From Juglans regia (taxonomy: Eukaryota > Streptophyta > Magnoliopsida > Fagales > Juglandaceae): a DNA stretch of 64,000 nucleotides. Shown here piece by piece: positions 47,094-59,820 of the stretch. The stretch covers positions 35,113,866-35,177,865 of the forward strand of contig NC_049907.1 in assembly GCF_001411555.2 (NCBI RefSeq), given 5' to 3'. A program made the position numbers and the translations under genes. The notes under the pieces were generated by a model that did no database searches, had not been told where the DNA came from, and worked only from the letters and a program-made list of their open reading frames with translations. Numbering within the stretch: the first letter of the stretch is position 1; every line of letters starts with the position of its first letter.

Positions 47094-48900
47094 GATCCAA
47101 TTTTCGACCATCATTAATCTACAGCTTTAAATGGCTTACCCGCACAACAACTTACCAGACGAGGAAAATATTTTATTTTGAAGCTCACATCCAGTGCCTC
47201 GTTTCTGGAAGTACAGGTTTGTCAACTGTGGTTGGGAAGTTGGAAGGATCTTGAAATCGGGACAAGGACATGCTCTTCCTTTATGAGGTCTCGTCAATTA
47301 TGAGACCCCATTAGATCCAATACCATATAAAATAGTTATAACAGATAAAGCAAAAATCTAACTCACATGGAAGGTAATGTGCTTGCTGCTGCACTATAAA
47401 AGGCTGATTTTTTCCCAAATATTAGTGCCTCCCCTTTTTTGTATCTAGAAACAAAAAAGGACTACATGATCAAAACATGCGATACATGTGCTATTAGCAA
47501 TTGAACTTGCAAACACCAAAGGAGTGGAAACCATCTTACTACTCCAATCCAAATGAGGTGATAAATAGAAATAAAAAATTCCTCATTGATTATAAACATT
47601 GGTATGAGGTTATAATGCAATTAGGAATTCTATACATCAGCCACTATTCACTTTTATACTCCACACCTACAACTTTTTTTTTATAGGGTGTGGGGTGTGG
47701 GATAATGAATAATGATTGATGAGAAGAATTTTTCTAATGCAGTAGTATAGAATATGCAATTTGAATCATTTGCTTTATCGATATCAAAATGGGATTCTAA
47801 TTCCTATCCTCGTGTATTGCTATAATTACACCTTCGCCTAGCAAAACCCACACCAGGATTCCTATAAAACAGGAACACTTCAATTTGGCTGCTGAATGGT
47901 CCCTAGTGGTTTTCCTACAAAACCAAAGACATGACATGACACATACAATTTAAGTCCTAGCTTCGTAGTAGTTTACACCATAAATCATATAGAAAGAGAA
48001 AACAAGTGGAAAATGCACCATATAGATGCCATTGCACTAGCTTTGTGAAATAAATATTGTCAGTGGTGATGTTGTAGAAGCGACATAGCGGTTAGAACAG
48101 TTCGGCCAAAATGAAGTGAACTCATTCCCAAATACAAGGGGCCCTAACTCTATTAGCTTTTGGCTTAGCCTATAGGTAGGATTCGGATCCAAACTTCCCC
48201 CCAACATTCTAATTTGTCAGCTTAGCTAATACTCAGAATTAGCAGGCAATCAAGAAAGAATTTCATAACTGTAGTAAGCCTTGGACTACCTGAATCACCT
48301 CCAAAAGACAAAGGCTTTGAAAGATATTTGGTTCTTATCAATCCAACATGAGCAGCCTCAGGCTTCAGAACATTATCAATAGGGAACTAATTTGAGAAGT
48401 TAATGGGTGAAAGAAAACCTCCAATTTTATCCAGGCATAGTTCTGAACTTTGTGCAAGAATTTGATCAGACTTTGTATAGAAGACAAGGTGTGTATATGT
48501 CTCTGCTTTTCAATGAATAGTAATGGTTTCAATTCAGTTGCTCTCCATACTCAAATCATGAAATCTGTAGCAACATGTTCAAGAAGTTTACTTAACAAAA
48601 TAAAAATACCGCATGCACTTAAATCAAAACTCCTCGTGGCCAAATTGCATGAAAAGGTTCAACTAGCCAAGCAGCATAGTATCATATATATAAATGAAAT
48701 ATTTATATGGAATATTACACCATATCAAAGCATTCTCTTTTTTTGATAAGTAAACAAATTTTATTGATCAAAGAATAGGCAAAGCCATATACATAAATCT
48801 AAACAAAAAAACAAGAGCATGCCCTTCACTATGTAGTTGCATTATAGACAAGAAGATCATGAAGGTCCATGCCATTGAAGTCAATAGCAAATGAGGGACA
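47094..48900. other. Unassigned intergenic sequence
   Basis: No coding region is supported. Near 48730-48790 a phrase TTTTTTTGATAAGTAAACAA followed by TTTTATTGATCAAAGAATAG resembles the tail of a retroposon common in plant introns (from memory). The rest has no recognisable structure. Confidence 0.4.
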
Positions 48901-51527
48901 CGCCTATGACATGTGTCACTAATGCAAAAATTTTCTCTTGGGAAAAGGAAAATACTTGGAGTTGTTTTACCTTTTTACCTTAATGTACAATGCACTTAGT
49001 TGAGAATTGGAAGGGGCATAGATGGAAGAGGAGGATTCGGCTAGGGGAAGGACCCACACGCCACCTACAAGCCTTTTACCTTCCCAATGCAATCCAAAGG
49101 TGGGGAACACCAAGGGTCATTTTCGGCTAAAGAGAAGAAGTCAGAGGGAAAGGTCACTTGTCTTACATGCAATGGACTTCAAGCAACCAATGAGGGACTG
49201 AGAAAAGTTCTATAAAAAGAGAAGAGAGCCACACGCCCAAGACTTTCTTGTTGGACATTTTTCGAGTTTTGCATGTGTTCTCATCTTCTCCACATTCTTC
49301 TCACACCTTCACTTGAAGATTCTTACACTTTCTCGCACTTTTTTTTCCAACCAAACATGGAGGATTCCTTTACAAGAGAGGATTTTGCCACTATCAAGAA
49401 TAGACAAGGTAAGGATCGGTTTTCTCTCCAGTCTTATACACACAAGTCACCTTCTCAAATCAAAATGAGATCCAAATCTCATATGATTTCGAGAATGGTG
49501 AAATACACACACTTCTACTCATTTTTATGGAAAAAGATTTTAGGGCTTTCAAAGAATCCTTGAAGCCGAATAGTGGGGGATGTATATTCTCCATGTTTTC
49601 GATCACCACAAGTGTCATTATCTCATTTCAAGCTTTGTTTTATAAAATGAGTGGAATGAATGGGTTTTTGACCTAAAAATCCTAAAGGCCGAATGGTTTA
49701 TGATCAAATGATACCCTAGAAATCCTCACACACTCAAGAACACGAAATAGGATTTTTAGACACTTTATAATGAAGCACATACAGATTTACAACTTGCTAG
49801 TATTTCCTTACGTGAATTTTTGTAAGTATACACTCAACTTGCTCTCTTGGTTAATACTTGTATATATTTGTGTAAATCCTTGCATTGTTATGTTTGCTTT
49901 GTTTCCTATTTATAGTTTGTTTGCTTGAATATGCTTATGTGATCTTGGAATATGAATATTACTTGAATGGTATGATTTGGTTTAAGTTGAAATATGGTAA
50001 GAATATCCTTAGCATGTTTCAGTTCTAAGGAAAACATTGTTGTTAATTTTTGAAACTTGATGATTCGGCTATACCATGTCTTAGAAGTTTCGGATCTTAC
50101 CCAAATATCATGATTTTATTTTTTGTTTCATTATGTTTTGATTACTAAGCAATATGTTTGAATTTGAAGCATGTTTGAGTGATGATTCTTCATGTTTTTG
50201 CACTTACATGTTTCAGCCAAGGCACTTTTTCATAGTTCCAAGTATGTGTTTTGATAGTCCATGTAATCTACGTTATCATGCCATGAATTGAACATGCTAT
50301 GCTTGGTTATTTCAAGCACGACATTTCATATGTCATATGTCAAAGTGTAAGTGTGTATGTATTAAGTCTCATGTAACATGCATTTGAGAAAAATGTTTCC
50401 AAAAAGTATTTTCAAAGAAAGGAGTTAAAATTTTTATCACAACCCCAAGTGTTAGAACGGGGGAATGTCCTAGTGGAACTCTTATGTCCACTTTAGAGTG
50501 CTTAAGAATAGAGTGGTAAACCCTGGGTTGACAAAGTGCCGTCGACGAGCCTCGAATGAATTATTTTCAAAGAATGCCGGAGTGAAAAAGCGCTTAACGC
50601 TAGTGGGTGCATAAAGCATGTAACCCAACAAAGTAAGGTCGAGTTAATATAAAATCTCTGTTTATGATGTATTCATCACGGTGCACGGACCGTTGATATT
50701 GCGGTAACTAACAGGAACACGCAGTGCTAAGGGGAACCGTATTGTGTCCACCCTCTGAACAAGAATAAGAGCTCATAAGTTATGGATCACTCAATAAAAA
50801 TCTCGTAATATGATAAGGATCACTCGATGAAAATCTTGTGATATATTCTGATAAGGCAAGTTCTGATTAAGATCAACATGAAAAAGAAAGTCAAAGAAGT
50901 TTTCTGAAAATGTTAAAGTCTCTATTACAAGTCTTTTGAAAATGGTCAAGTGCATAAGTCAAGTTCTAGTCAAGTCATATGTCAAATACATGTCCATGCA
51001 TGCATTTCATGATATACCTCTTGTATGCTTGTGTTAACTATTGTATGTTGCAAGTTTACACTGTAGCAGTTTCCACTACCATTCCCAACCCCGAATGGTA
51101 GAACCTTTAGCAAGACCAGAGTAGCGAGTCATGATGATGGTGAAGGCAAATGATGAACTCAACCCGAAGGAAAGAACGGATCTAGTTATGATCGACTTAG
51201 AGATAACTAAGATTAGAAAGATGCTTTAATGATTTTTTTGTTAAGGCCTTTTTAGACAATACTTGTTATGTTAAGTGTAAACAAAGAGCTTGATACTCTA
51301 TTGCTAAGAAGTGTGATTTAAAGCTATGAATGAAGTAGTTGGAATATTAGTTTATTCTGGTACAACATTTAAATGACATATTCTGTTGCGATTTATTGCA
51401 TACTACTAGTATACCTAGGTGCATTGCGTCTTATCTTTCATGTACGAGGAGGGGTATGTAGCCTTATGTTGTATGTCCCAGCGTTTTAGTCACCATCCAA
51501 TCCCAAGCGGGGGCTGGGGGTGCCACA
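48900..51527. mobile_element. Probable Ty3/gypsy LTR (solo or truncated)
   Basis: The right border is sharp: the copia RNase H region is cut directly after 51528, and the sequence to the left ends GGGGGCTGGGGGTGCCACA, a typical gypsy LTR terminus. Inside, 50450-50770 has phrases I associate with Tekay-like LTRs (GGGGAATGTCCTAGTGGAAC, CAGTGCTAAGGGGAACCGTA), from memory. A TATA-like CTATAAAAAGAG at 49211 suggests plus orientation. The left border was not found and no gag or pol adjoins it. Confidence 0.45.
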
Positions 51528-54096
51528 AAGGCTGTTTCTTATTGCTCCATCTAGTGGCACCATTTTTCAGCAGAAAGACATACCTAGTGGTTGATTTGCT
51601 CTCATCTAGGTCACTTCCCCAATCAGCATCGCTGTAACCTCTCAGCTTCAAATCCAAACCTTGATAGCATAACACATAGTCCGCAGTTCCCTAGAGATAT
51701 CTCAGAATTCTCTTGACTGCTTTCCAATGAGCCAGTCCAAGGTTAGATTGGAATCTACTCACCAAACCAACTGTATAGCATATGTCTGGCCGAATACATA
51801 TCATTGTGTACATCAGGCTGCCCACAGCATTAGCATAAGGAACACGAGTCATCTTTTCTATTTCTCTGAGTCTTAGGACACAAATCTTTGGACAAGCTCT
51901 CGCCTCTAACTATAGGGGTGTCAATGAGTTTACATTCAATCATTTGGAACCGCTCGAGAACTTTCTTTATGTAAGTCTGTTGGGACAAACACATAAGTTT
52001 CTTTGATCAATCTCTTAACTACCAAAATGTATTTTGCCTCACCCATATCCTTCATCTCAAAATTGAAGGATAACCACTCTTTTGTGACGACTATCAGCCA
52101 TTTGTCATTTCCAGCCAATAATATGTCGTCAACATACAATGATAACATAATGAAGCTCTTCTTGGACCTTTTAACATAGACACAATGGTTCTCCGTGATC
52201 ATCGTCAACCCATTTGAGAGAATGGCTTAATGGAATCTAAGATACCATTGTCTAGATGATTGTTTTTGGCCAAATATAGATCGTTTGAGCTTGCACGCCT
52301 TGTGCTTTTGACCTTTGACCACGAAGCCCGTAGGTTGATACATATAGATTTTCTCATCTAGTTTTCCATTGAGAAATGTTGTCTTAACGTCCATCTGATA
52401 GACTTCCAAATCCATATACGTTATTATGACTAGAATCAAGCGAATTGAAACAAACCTCACGACTAGTGAAAAAGTTTCCTCATAGTCTATACCCTCAAGT
52501 TGGGTATATCCTTTCGCCACTAAGCGAGTTTTGTACCTTTCTATTGATCCATCCAACTTGCGCTTCACATTTAGAACCCATTTGTTCCCAATAGCCTTGT
52601 GCCTTGATGGTAGATCTACCAGATCCCAGACTTGGTTAGTCGTCATAGACTCTATCTCATCAGTTAGTGCTTTCATCCACTCATCGTTAGTAGAAGACGA
52701 GAGAGTCTCATGAATCGTCGTAGGCTCATCATCATCTTGTAGAGCTACCATGAAAGCTTTTCCGTCAACCTCAAAATGACGGCGGATAATACTTTCACGC
52801 GTGCTTCTACCCGGCTGTGGTTGTTGTGGTTAATTTACAAGTAGTGTGCTCCCACTCGGAGACAAGTCACTCACACAATTTGTAAGAGTTTGAGGAATTT
52901 CTTCCTCATTCTCAACTAAACCTCTTGGAGCACTTTCCTCTTGACCTATAATATCATGGAGTTCCAAACTCCTATCAACCTCACCCTTACTTGGAAACTA
53001 ATTTTCTATGAAATCCACATTTCGTGACTCAATCTCAATAATAGTTCCACAGATTGTTCACCTATTAGCACATACCGTTTTGAGTTCCCTGAGTACTTTA
53101 TAAGAATACAATTCTTTCCTCTAGGGCCTAACTTTCCATATTTATGAGAAACATCATAAACAAAACTCGTTGAACCCCATGGCCGCAAGTTACTCAAATT
53201 GGGTTTCTTGCTGGTCCATAGTTCATATGGGGTGAAAGATACTGATTTGGAGGGCACTTGGTTAAGAATATAGGCAGCAGTCAAAAGTGCATTCCCCCAA
53301 AATGAAATTGGTAGGTTTGCTTGTGCTATCATTAATCTAACCATCTCATGTAATGATCAATTTCTCCTTTCCGTCACGCCATTTTGCTGTGGGGTACTTG
53401 GCATCGTCAACTGTCTTTTAATTCATTTTTCATCATAGAGCCTTTTAAATTGCCCAGAGAGATATTCATGTCCGCAGTCAGTTCTCAAAGCTTTTGAGCT
53501 CTTGTATAACTGATTCTCAACCATTCTAAGTTATCGCCTACAGCACTCCAATACTTCAGACTTATGGGAGATTAAATAGACATGATTATAACATGAAAAA
53601 TATCTATAAATGTGACGAAGTAGACACCTACGTGTCTTGCCCTCACACTCATTAAACCACAGATGTCTGAGTGGACTAATAATTGCAATGAAAAAAAATA
53701 CCCTAGTTGCTTTTCCAAACGATTTTCTTTTAGCTTTCCCATAAGACAATGTTCACATGTGGGCAACGTGACCTTAGCGAGATTGCCTATTAGGCATTCT
53801 TTAGCTAACCTAGTCATTATTTCTTGCCTTACGTGGTCAAGCCTAGCATGCCATTTATATGAATCCAAATTATTAGATGTAGAAATAAAAGCAATAGACT
53901 CATTCATACTTAAATAATCCAAATCCATTATCATAAAACCTTCTGATAGAAAAGCACAACCATAAAAAACATTGCCCAAATATAAGGAAACGTCATTATT
54001 TTCAAATACAATCCAAAAATCAAATCTTAATAAAGTAACTATAGAAAGTAAATTTCGTCGAATCTCGGGAACGTATAGTACATCGTGGAAAACCCT
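51528..54096 (-). pseudogene. copia pol relic (minus strand), 3'-truncated
   Basis: Broken pieces of a copia polyprotein in order from right to left: GAG-pre-integrase and the integrase start (53572-54096, with WHARLDHV and HSDICG), an integrase C-terminal piece (53006-53344), reverse transcriptase (52227-52751 and 51936-52208, with YVDDILLAG), and an RNase H start (51528-51675, YSDADWGSDLDE). Several frameshifts and stops separate them. The rest of RNase H, the 3' UTR and the 3' LTR are missing because a gypsy-like LTR replaces them at 51527. Confidence 0.8.
53963..54090. repeat. Left copy of a ~130-bp duplication of copia sequence
   Basis: AAAAAACATTGCCCAAATAT followed by AAGGAAACGTCATTATTTTC recurs with a few changes at 54833-54960. 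Both encode the same gag-pol junction region, so copia sequence is repeated on either side of the insert 54097-54832. Confidence 0.75.
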
Positions 54097-54832
54097 ATTT
54101 GTAATCTGCAATGTGCAACCGGCACGGAGTTGGTGACGTGGGATGTCCACGTGTTTTATTTAAAAGGCTGCGTTTCACTTCTTTGCAAACTATAGATCAA
54201 AAGTCCCTGCAGACGTCACCTCTAATGAAAGAAACTGGGAGTTTCTACAGATTTTTTTACCATATACCAATAATTGTGGAGGCAAGTTCGCAACAATGGA
54301 AGCCATGTCAATTTGCAAAAAGAAAAGAAAAACAAAACATAGAGAATTTTACGCCAATAAGAAAAAAATTTGAAATTTTAAGAAATAGGTTTTTTTGTTC
54401 AACTTTTAGAGAGCATCAAAAGGCTAAAACTGGAGCAAAGATACCATGTGGAAGGAAGGAAAATGACGTTCACCCTTGTTGTTGAAGACAAATGAGAGAG
54501 AGAGAAAGGTGTATGTTGTACTCGCTTTTCACAACATCTACGACTATGTTGTTTATTATTATTTTTTTTAGGAATCGAGTAGCACTATAAAGAAATTGAT
54601 CAAGTGTAGCTGGGGGAGATGGGATCTGAGCAACAAGAGAGAGGGGGAGATGCGACGCAATCTGAGCGAGAAATGTGAAGCCGTGAACGGTAGGTAGAAT
54701 GCAAAAATGTGGGACAGATGGAAATGAGAATTGGGTTTGTGAATTTTTTTTGTCTATCCTATCTGACGTGGGACCCAGCCATGTCAGCCGCTTACACACC
54801 GACTCTGCAAACTCGACTGTGTGTAAAAAAAC
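54097..54832. other. ~735-bp non-copia insert between duplicated copia segments
   Basis: The insert lies between the two duplicated copia segments. It starts near GGTGACGTGGGATGTCCACG and ends near GACGTGGGACCCAGCCATGT, sharing the phrase GACGTGGGA at both edges. It has a (GA)n patch (54494-54505). A 109-codon minus-strand frame (54470-54799) matches nothing I know. It may be host DNA captured during break repair or an unidentified element. Confidence 0.45.
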
Positions 54833-56654
54833 TCAAAAAACATTGCCCAAATATAAGGAAACATCATTGTTTTCAAATACAATACGAAAATCAAATCTTA
54901 ATAAAGTAATTACAAAAAATAAATTTCGTCGGATCTCAGGAGAGTACAGTACATCATGGAGAAAAAGAGTGTGGCCACCCCGCAAGTCCAAGACCTCCAT
55001 GCTAGCTCCATTCTCCACCTTGATATCACGACTCCTAGCTGGAATCCGACGATATTCCACAAAACTGACCCGATCTCACGCTATGTGCTCGGTTGCTCCT
55101 GAATCAACAGTTTACATAGGATATATATGACCAACCATCACATGGCTAGTTACAAAAATAATGCAAGAATAGTCAGAGTGTACCTTCTTCCGCTCAGTGC
55201 AATCACGAGCGAAGTGTTATTTTTTTCCGCAGTTGAAACACTCTATCTTTGACTTATTCTTCTCGCACTTGCCTTTCTTACTGCGCTGAGAAGTTTCTGA
55301 CACTTTCTTCACTTGTCCAAATCCTACTCCTATCTTGAACTTCTTGCGCTTAGGCCTAGATGCCTTGCGTGAACCAGATTCAGCCATATAGGCCGAATGT
55401 TTGGGCTTAGCAACCTCTAGGCGCTCAGCCCCAAGCTCGAAGTGACGTGAGACATCATGAAAGTCATTGAAGTTCTTATTGTGTGTCAGATTCTGGCTCA
55501 TTGTCTCCCATTTGGTAGTGAGCGTATCATTGCCTGGACTTGTTGCTCATCAATTAGGTTGTTTCCTGCTGTCTTGAGTTCGCAGATCATGGTCGACATT
55601 GTTCTAAGATGTTGCTTCATCCTGCGGTCAGAGAGCATCTTATAAGAATCAAACTTCATAGTCAATACACGCAACCTCGTGCCTGAAGTTCCCCCAAACT
55701 TCATCTTCAGTACTTGCCACATATTCTGGGTAGTATCATAGGTTTTGAACTCACACATGAGATCATTGTGTATGCTGCTTAATGTGATAATGCGTGCAAA
55801 ACAGTTCTTCTTAGCCCATTCAATATAGGCTTCATGATCTCCTTGGTGTTGGTCCGAGTCCCCTTGCTTGGGCTCATTAAGGGAGTGAGTTAAGACCTCT
55901 AAGACCTCCTGCTCATCTAAGACATATTGAATCTTGTGATGCCAAATGTCATAATTATCCCCATCCAATTTCTCCCCCTATTTTAAATCGGCAATTATAT
56001 TCTTGGACGTTATTTCACTACAAAATGCGCAAAAAAATATATATTACACACACACTTAAGAAATATGCCGCATCCATCTAAATTAGAAGAAAAAATAATA
56101 CAAACTTGTCACAAAATCAAAAATTCGCTAGACGTCATAATCATCTCTTGAGCCACAATGTCTAAATATTAATTTCTAACCCAATTTTTGTACAAATTTA
56201 AAAAATTATATGGAAGATCAAATCCACATGAATCTCAACCATACTCCCACTATCTTAAGTAGTCATCTAACCCTAGTCACATGTAAAGACAGAACCTACT
56301 AAAACCGCAATAACCGTTTGAGCCAGTCTACAAGGACAACTACTCAGACTATAGTAACCTGTTGGGCTAGTCTACAAGGATAGCTACTCAATCTACAACA
56401 ACTTGTTGGGCCAGTCTACAAATATGGTTCTTTTAAGACCATTACAATTCATTTTTCTTGTTCCATCAATACATTTACAGTTCTTACTGGGGCCACCGTA
56501 GTATTTGGCTATATAATGCATTTATAGTTTTTACTGTGGTCACTACAATTATTTCAGCCTATCATTCATACTGACAATCATAACTAAGACTACTTAACTG
56601 GAATTTTCTATTTTATCACAAAAAAAATGAAAGCTAATCTCTAAACATTCAATC
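54833..56654 (-). pseudogene. copia gag-protease relic (minus strand) with partial leader
   Basis: gag lies in two frames (55498-55968 and 55217-55501: LDEQEVLEVLTHSLNEP, FDSYKMLSD and a partial zinc knuckle FNCGKK), followed by protease-adjacent sequence (54833-55060). The leader to the right (55970-56654) is cut by the plus-strand copia at 56655 and resumes at 63982. The knuckle is damaged: the His/Cys half is not in frame. Confidence 0.75.
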
Positions 56655-57036
56655 TGTTAGATGGAGGGGCGCCCACGTGGGGCTGACCCCCTCCAACGGC
56701 TGCTTGTAACGCATGGCTTTACTTGTAACGCATGTAACGCATGGCTTACTGGTTTTTATCAGAATTGAAGGCCAGCCGTGCATAGGAGGACTATATATAG
56801 TCCTCCTCAATTGTATTTTTTGGCACCATCTGAAATACGAAAAAGACTCTTTCTCTTTTTGTTCTCTCTTGATAAAATATTTAGAGTGTGGATTTTTTAA
56901 GTGTTATTCTAGTTTCATACTACGTAGTACACTTTTGCCACTAAGAGGAAACGCTTGGAATTTCTCAATCTGGAAAAACTTGTAGAGCAATTTTATAAGC
57001 TAAGCTTGAGGTAATTTTCCGTTGTGCATTCTAATA
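56655..57036 (+). repeat. 5' LTR of the plus-strand copia
   Basis: Starts TGTTAGATGGAGGGGCGCCC and ends GTGCATTCTAATA (the 3' copy has CTAACA). The TATA lies at the centre of a 24-base palindrome (56784-56807). A TAACGCATG motif is repeated near 56710-56740. Confidence 0.9.
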
Positions 57037-57037
57037 T

Positions 57038-57049
57038 TGGTATCAGAGC
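57038..57049 (+). other. Primer-binding site of the plus-strand copia
   Basis: TGGTATCAGAGC, complementary to the 3' end of plant initiator tRNA-Met, one base after the 5' LTR. Confidence 0.92.
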
Positions 57050-57198
57050 TATTTTTTGAATTGCATCCAGTTTATAATTTTTTCTCGCATATGATTGAGA
57101 TTTATATGGTGTCTTTTTTATCCTCCCTTTTTTTTTGTTAAAAAAAAAAAATCCCACGCACCAGGTGGTGTTGCGAGCACCAACGCAGTGGTGCTGAT

Positions 57199-57298
57199 GC
57201 ACCCCCGCAAGGTGCAGCGCGCACCACGGAGGTGCTACGCGCACCAGCGAGGTGTTGCGCGCACCACGGAGGTGCAGCGCAAACCAGCGAGGTGGTCG
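57199..57298. repeat. Five 20-bp tandem units with GCACC/GGTGC dyads in the copia leader
   Basis: Units start at 57199, 57219, 57239, 57259 and 57279. The typical unit is GCGCACCACGGAGGTGCAGC, and each contains a GCACC...GGTGC inverted repeat with a 5-base loop. The period of 20 is not a multiple of three and no long coding frame is needed. A degenerate counterpart lies at 43107-43205 in the gag-only element. Confidence 0.75.
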
Positions 57299-57620
57299 GC
57301 AGCACCCAGCTGCTTGGACCGACCTTTTCCGGCACTTGCGGTGCAGCGTGGGAGGCTCTAGCGGCATCTCTGCTGCTGCTGTGGAACGGCTACTCTTCAC
57401 ATGAACAGTAGCCGAATGGAGGAAGAAGATGACCTAATGGTCATCTGACTTCCATGGGCCTAGGCCTCACGGCCCACACAATTTTTTTTTAAAAACTAAT
57501 AAAAATGGGATGGGCTTTCTGCAGTAAAAAAAAAAAAAAAAATCTGGGCCATTTTTTTTCAAAGCCCAACCTTGTTTAAGCCTATTTTTTAACAGAAAAT
57601 AAAAAGGAGGGGATGAAATT

Positions 57621-57690
57621 GGCGTCACTGGGACTCAAACCTAGGACCACCAGTCAAAGGCTGCAGGCACCACTGGATTACGACTTACCT
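57621..57690 (-). repeat. tRNA/SINE-like segment antisense in the copia leader
   Basis: On the minus strand TAATCCAGTGG (A box, 10 of 11 to the consensus) and, 39 bases downstream, GGTTTGAGTCC (B box, 10 of 11). It is homologous to 42741-42810 in the other copy, in the same position and orientation within the element. Confidence 0.4.
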
Positions 57691-58590
57691 TTGGTTTAGG
57701 TGGGGTTTTTTTTAATGTATTTATTATACATTTATTTTGTTTCTATTAAAAAAACTTTTTTTTTTTGCATGACTTAATATATGCTAAGATATATTGTTAT
57801 ATTACATGTGATTTTTTATTTAATATTTTAGATTAAATATGATCACATGTGAATATATAGTTATATTCATGCTAATTTTTTTTTTATTCCATTATGTTAT
57901 TTTACATGTGGTCTTTTATTTAATTTGTTGTATTAAATGTGATTACATGTATATGTGAATTAAACATGTGGAGATGTGATTATTTTATCATCTATGAATG
58001 TTAGGCTTGAATGTTTATACATTAGTCTTTATTGATAAAATAGAAAAATTCCCACTAAGTAGTCTTAGTTAGAATTGTCAGTGTAAATGATAGACTGAAA
58101 AAAAATTACAGTGACCCCAATAAAAACTGTAAATGCACTGTATAGCCAAAAGATCACAGTGACCCCAGTAAGAACTGTAAATGCACTGGTGGAACAAGAA
58201 AAATGGACTGTAATGGTCTTATATGAACCATTTTTGTAAACTAGCCCAACAGGTTACTGTGGTTGGAGTAGCTGTCCTTGTAGACTGGCCCAAAATGTTA
58301 CTGCGATTTTAGTAAGTTATGTCTTTACATGTGACTAGGACTAGATGACTACTTAAGATAGTGGGAGTATGGTTGAGATTTATGATTAATTCTCCCATAT
58401 TTTTTTTAAATTTGCGCGGGAATTAGGTTAGAAATTTAATAATTGGATATTGTGGCGCAAGAGATAATTTTGAAGCCTAGCGATTTTTCGATCTTGCGAC
58501 ATGTCTAAATTATTTTTTTTCTAACTTGGATGGATGCGGCAGATTTCTTAGGTGTGTGTGTAATATCCCTTCTTTGCGTATTGTAGTGAA

Positions 58591-59820
58591 ATGGCATCCA
58601 AGAGTATAGTTGCCGATTTAGACAAATGGGAGAAATTGGATGGGGAGAACTACGACATTTGGCATCGCAAGATCCAAAATGTCTTAGATGAGCAAGAGGT
58701 CTTGGAGGCCTTATCTCACTCCCTTACTGAGCCCGGGGAAGGGATCTCGGAACAACACAAGATAGATCAACTAGCCTATACTCAATGGGTTAAGAAAAGT
58801 CGGTGCGCGCGCATAATAATGTTAAGCAGCATGCACAATGATCTAATGTATGAGTTCGAGATCTATGACACTGCCCAAAGCATGTGGGAGGCTTTGAAGT
58901 TGAAGTTTGGTGGAACTTCAGCCACTAGGTTGCGTGGATTAACCATAAGGTTTGACTCCTATAAGATGCGCTCTGACCACAAGATGAAGCAGCATCTTAG
59001 GGCTATGTCAACCATGATCCGCGAACTTAAGTCGGCAGGAAACAACCTGACTAATGAACAGCAAGTCCAGGCAGTGATAAGATCACTGCCGAATTCTTGG
59101 GAGAATATGAGCCAGAACCTGACACATAACGAGAATATAAAAGACTTTGATGATGTCTCGCGTCACTTGGAATTGGAGGCTGAGCGCCTAGAGGCTGCCA
59201 AGCCCAATCATACGGCCTATGTGGCTAATTCTGGTTTGCGTAAGGCATTAAGGCCTAAGCGCAAGAAGTCCAAGAATGGGGTAGCTGCTGGACAAATTAA
59301 GAAGGTGTCAGGAACTTCTCAGCGTAGCAAGAGGGGCAAGCACGGGAAGAACAAGTCGAAATTAGAGTGCTTCAACTGTGGAAAGAATGGCCACTTCGCT
59401 CGTGACTGCACTGAGCCGAAGAAGGTATACTCTGACTTTTCTCGCATTGTTTTTGTAACTAGCCATGTGATGGTTGCTCACTCCTATCCTGTGTGGACAG
59501 TTGATTCAGGAGCGACCGAACACATAGCGCGAGATAGAGTCGGATTTGTGGAGTATCGCCGAATTCTAGCTGGGAGCCGTGATATCAAGGTGGGGAATGG
59601 AGCTAGCGTGGAGGTACTGAGACTTGGTACCTACAAGTTTGACTTGCGGGGTGGCCGCACTCTTTTCCTCCACAATGTGCTATACGCTCCCGAGATCGGA
59701 CGAAACTTACTTTCTGTAGTCACTCTATTAAGACTTGGTTTTCGAATTGTATTTGAAAACAATTATGTTTCTTTTCATTTGGGCCATGTGTTTTATGGCA
59801 ATACTTTTTTTCAAATATAA
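58591..59820 (+). pseudogene. copia gag-protease region of the plus-strand element
   Basis: 409 codons from ATG 58591. gag includes MASKSIVADL, FDSYKMRSDHKM and a CX2CX4HX4C zinc knuckle (CFNCGKNGHFARDC, about residue 264). Protease follows with the active-site triad VDSGATEHIA, then a strand typical of copia (NVLYAPEIGRNLLSV). The frame stops at 59818-59820, before the pre-integrase domain, and homology resumes in another frame. Confidence 0.9.

Noticed and set aside
49273..49563. Plus-strand frame downstream of a TATA-like site
   Set aside because: Lies within LTR-like sequence and matches no gag or host protein I know.
54470..54799. 109-codon minus-strand frame in the copia insert
   Set aside because: Begins at the edge of the duplication and has no known motif; coding status cannot be supported.
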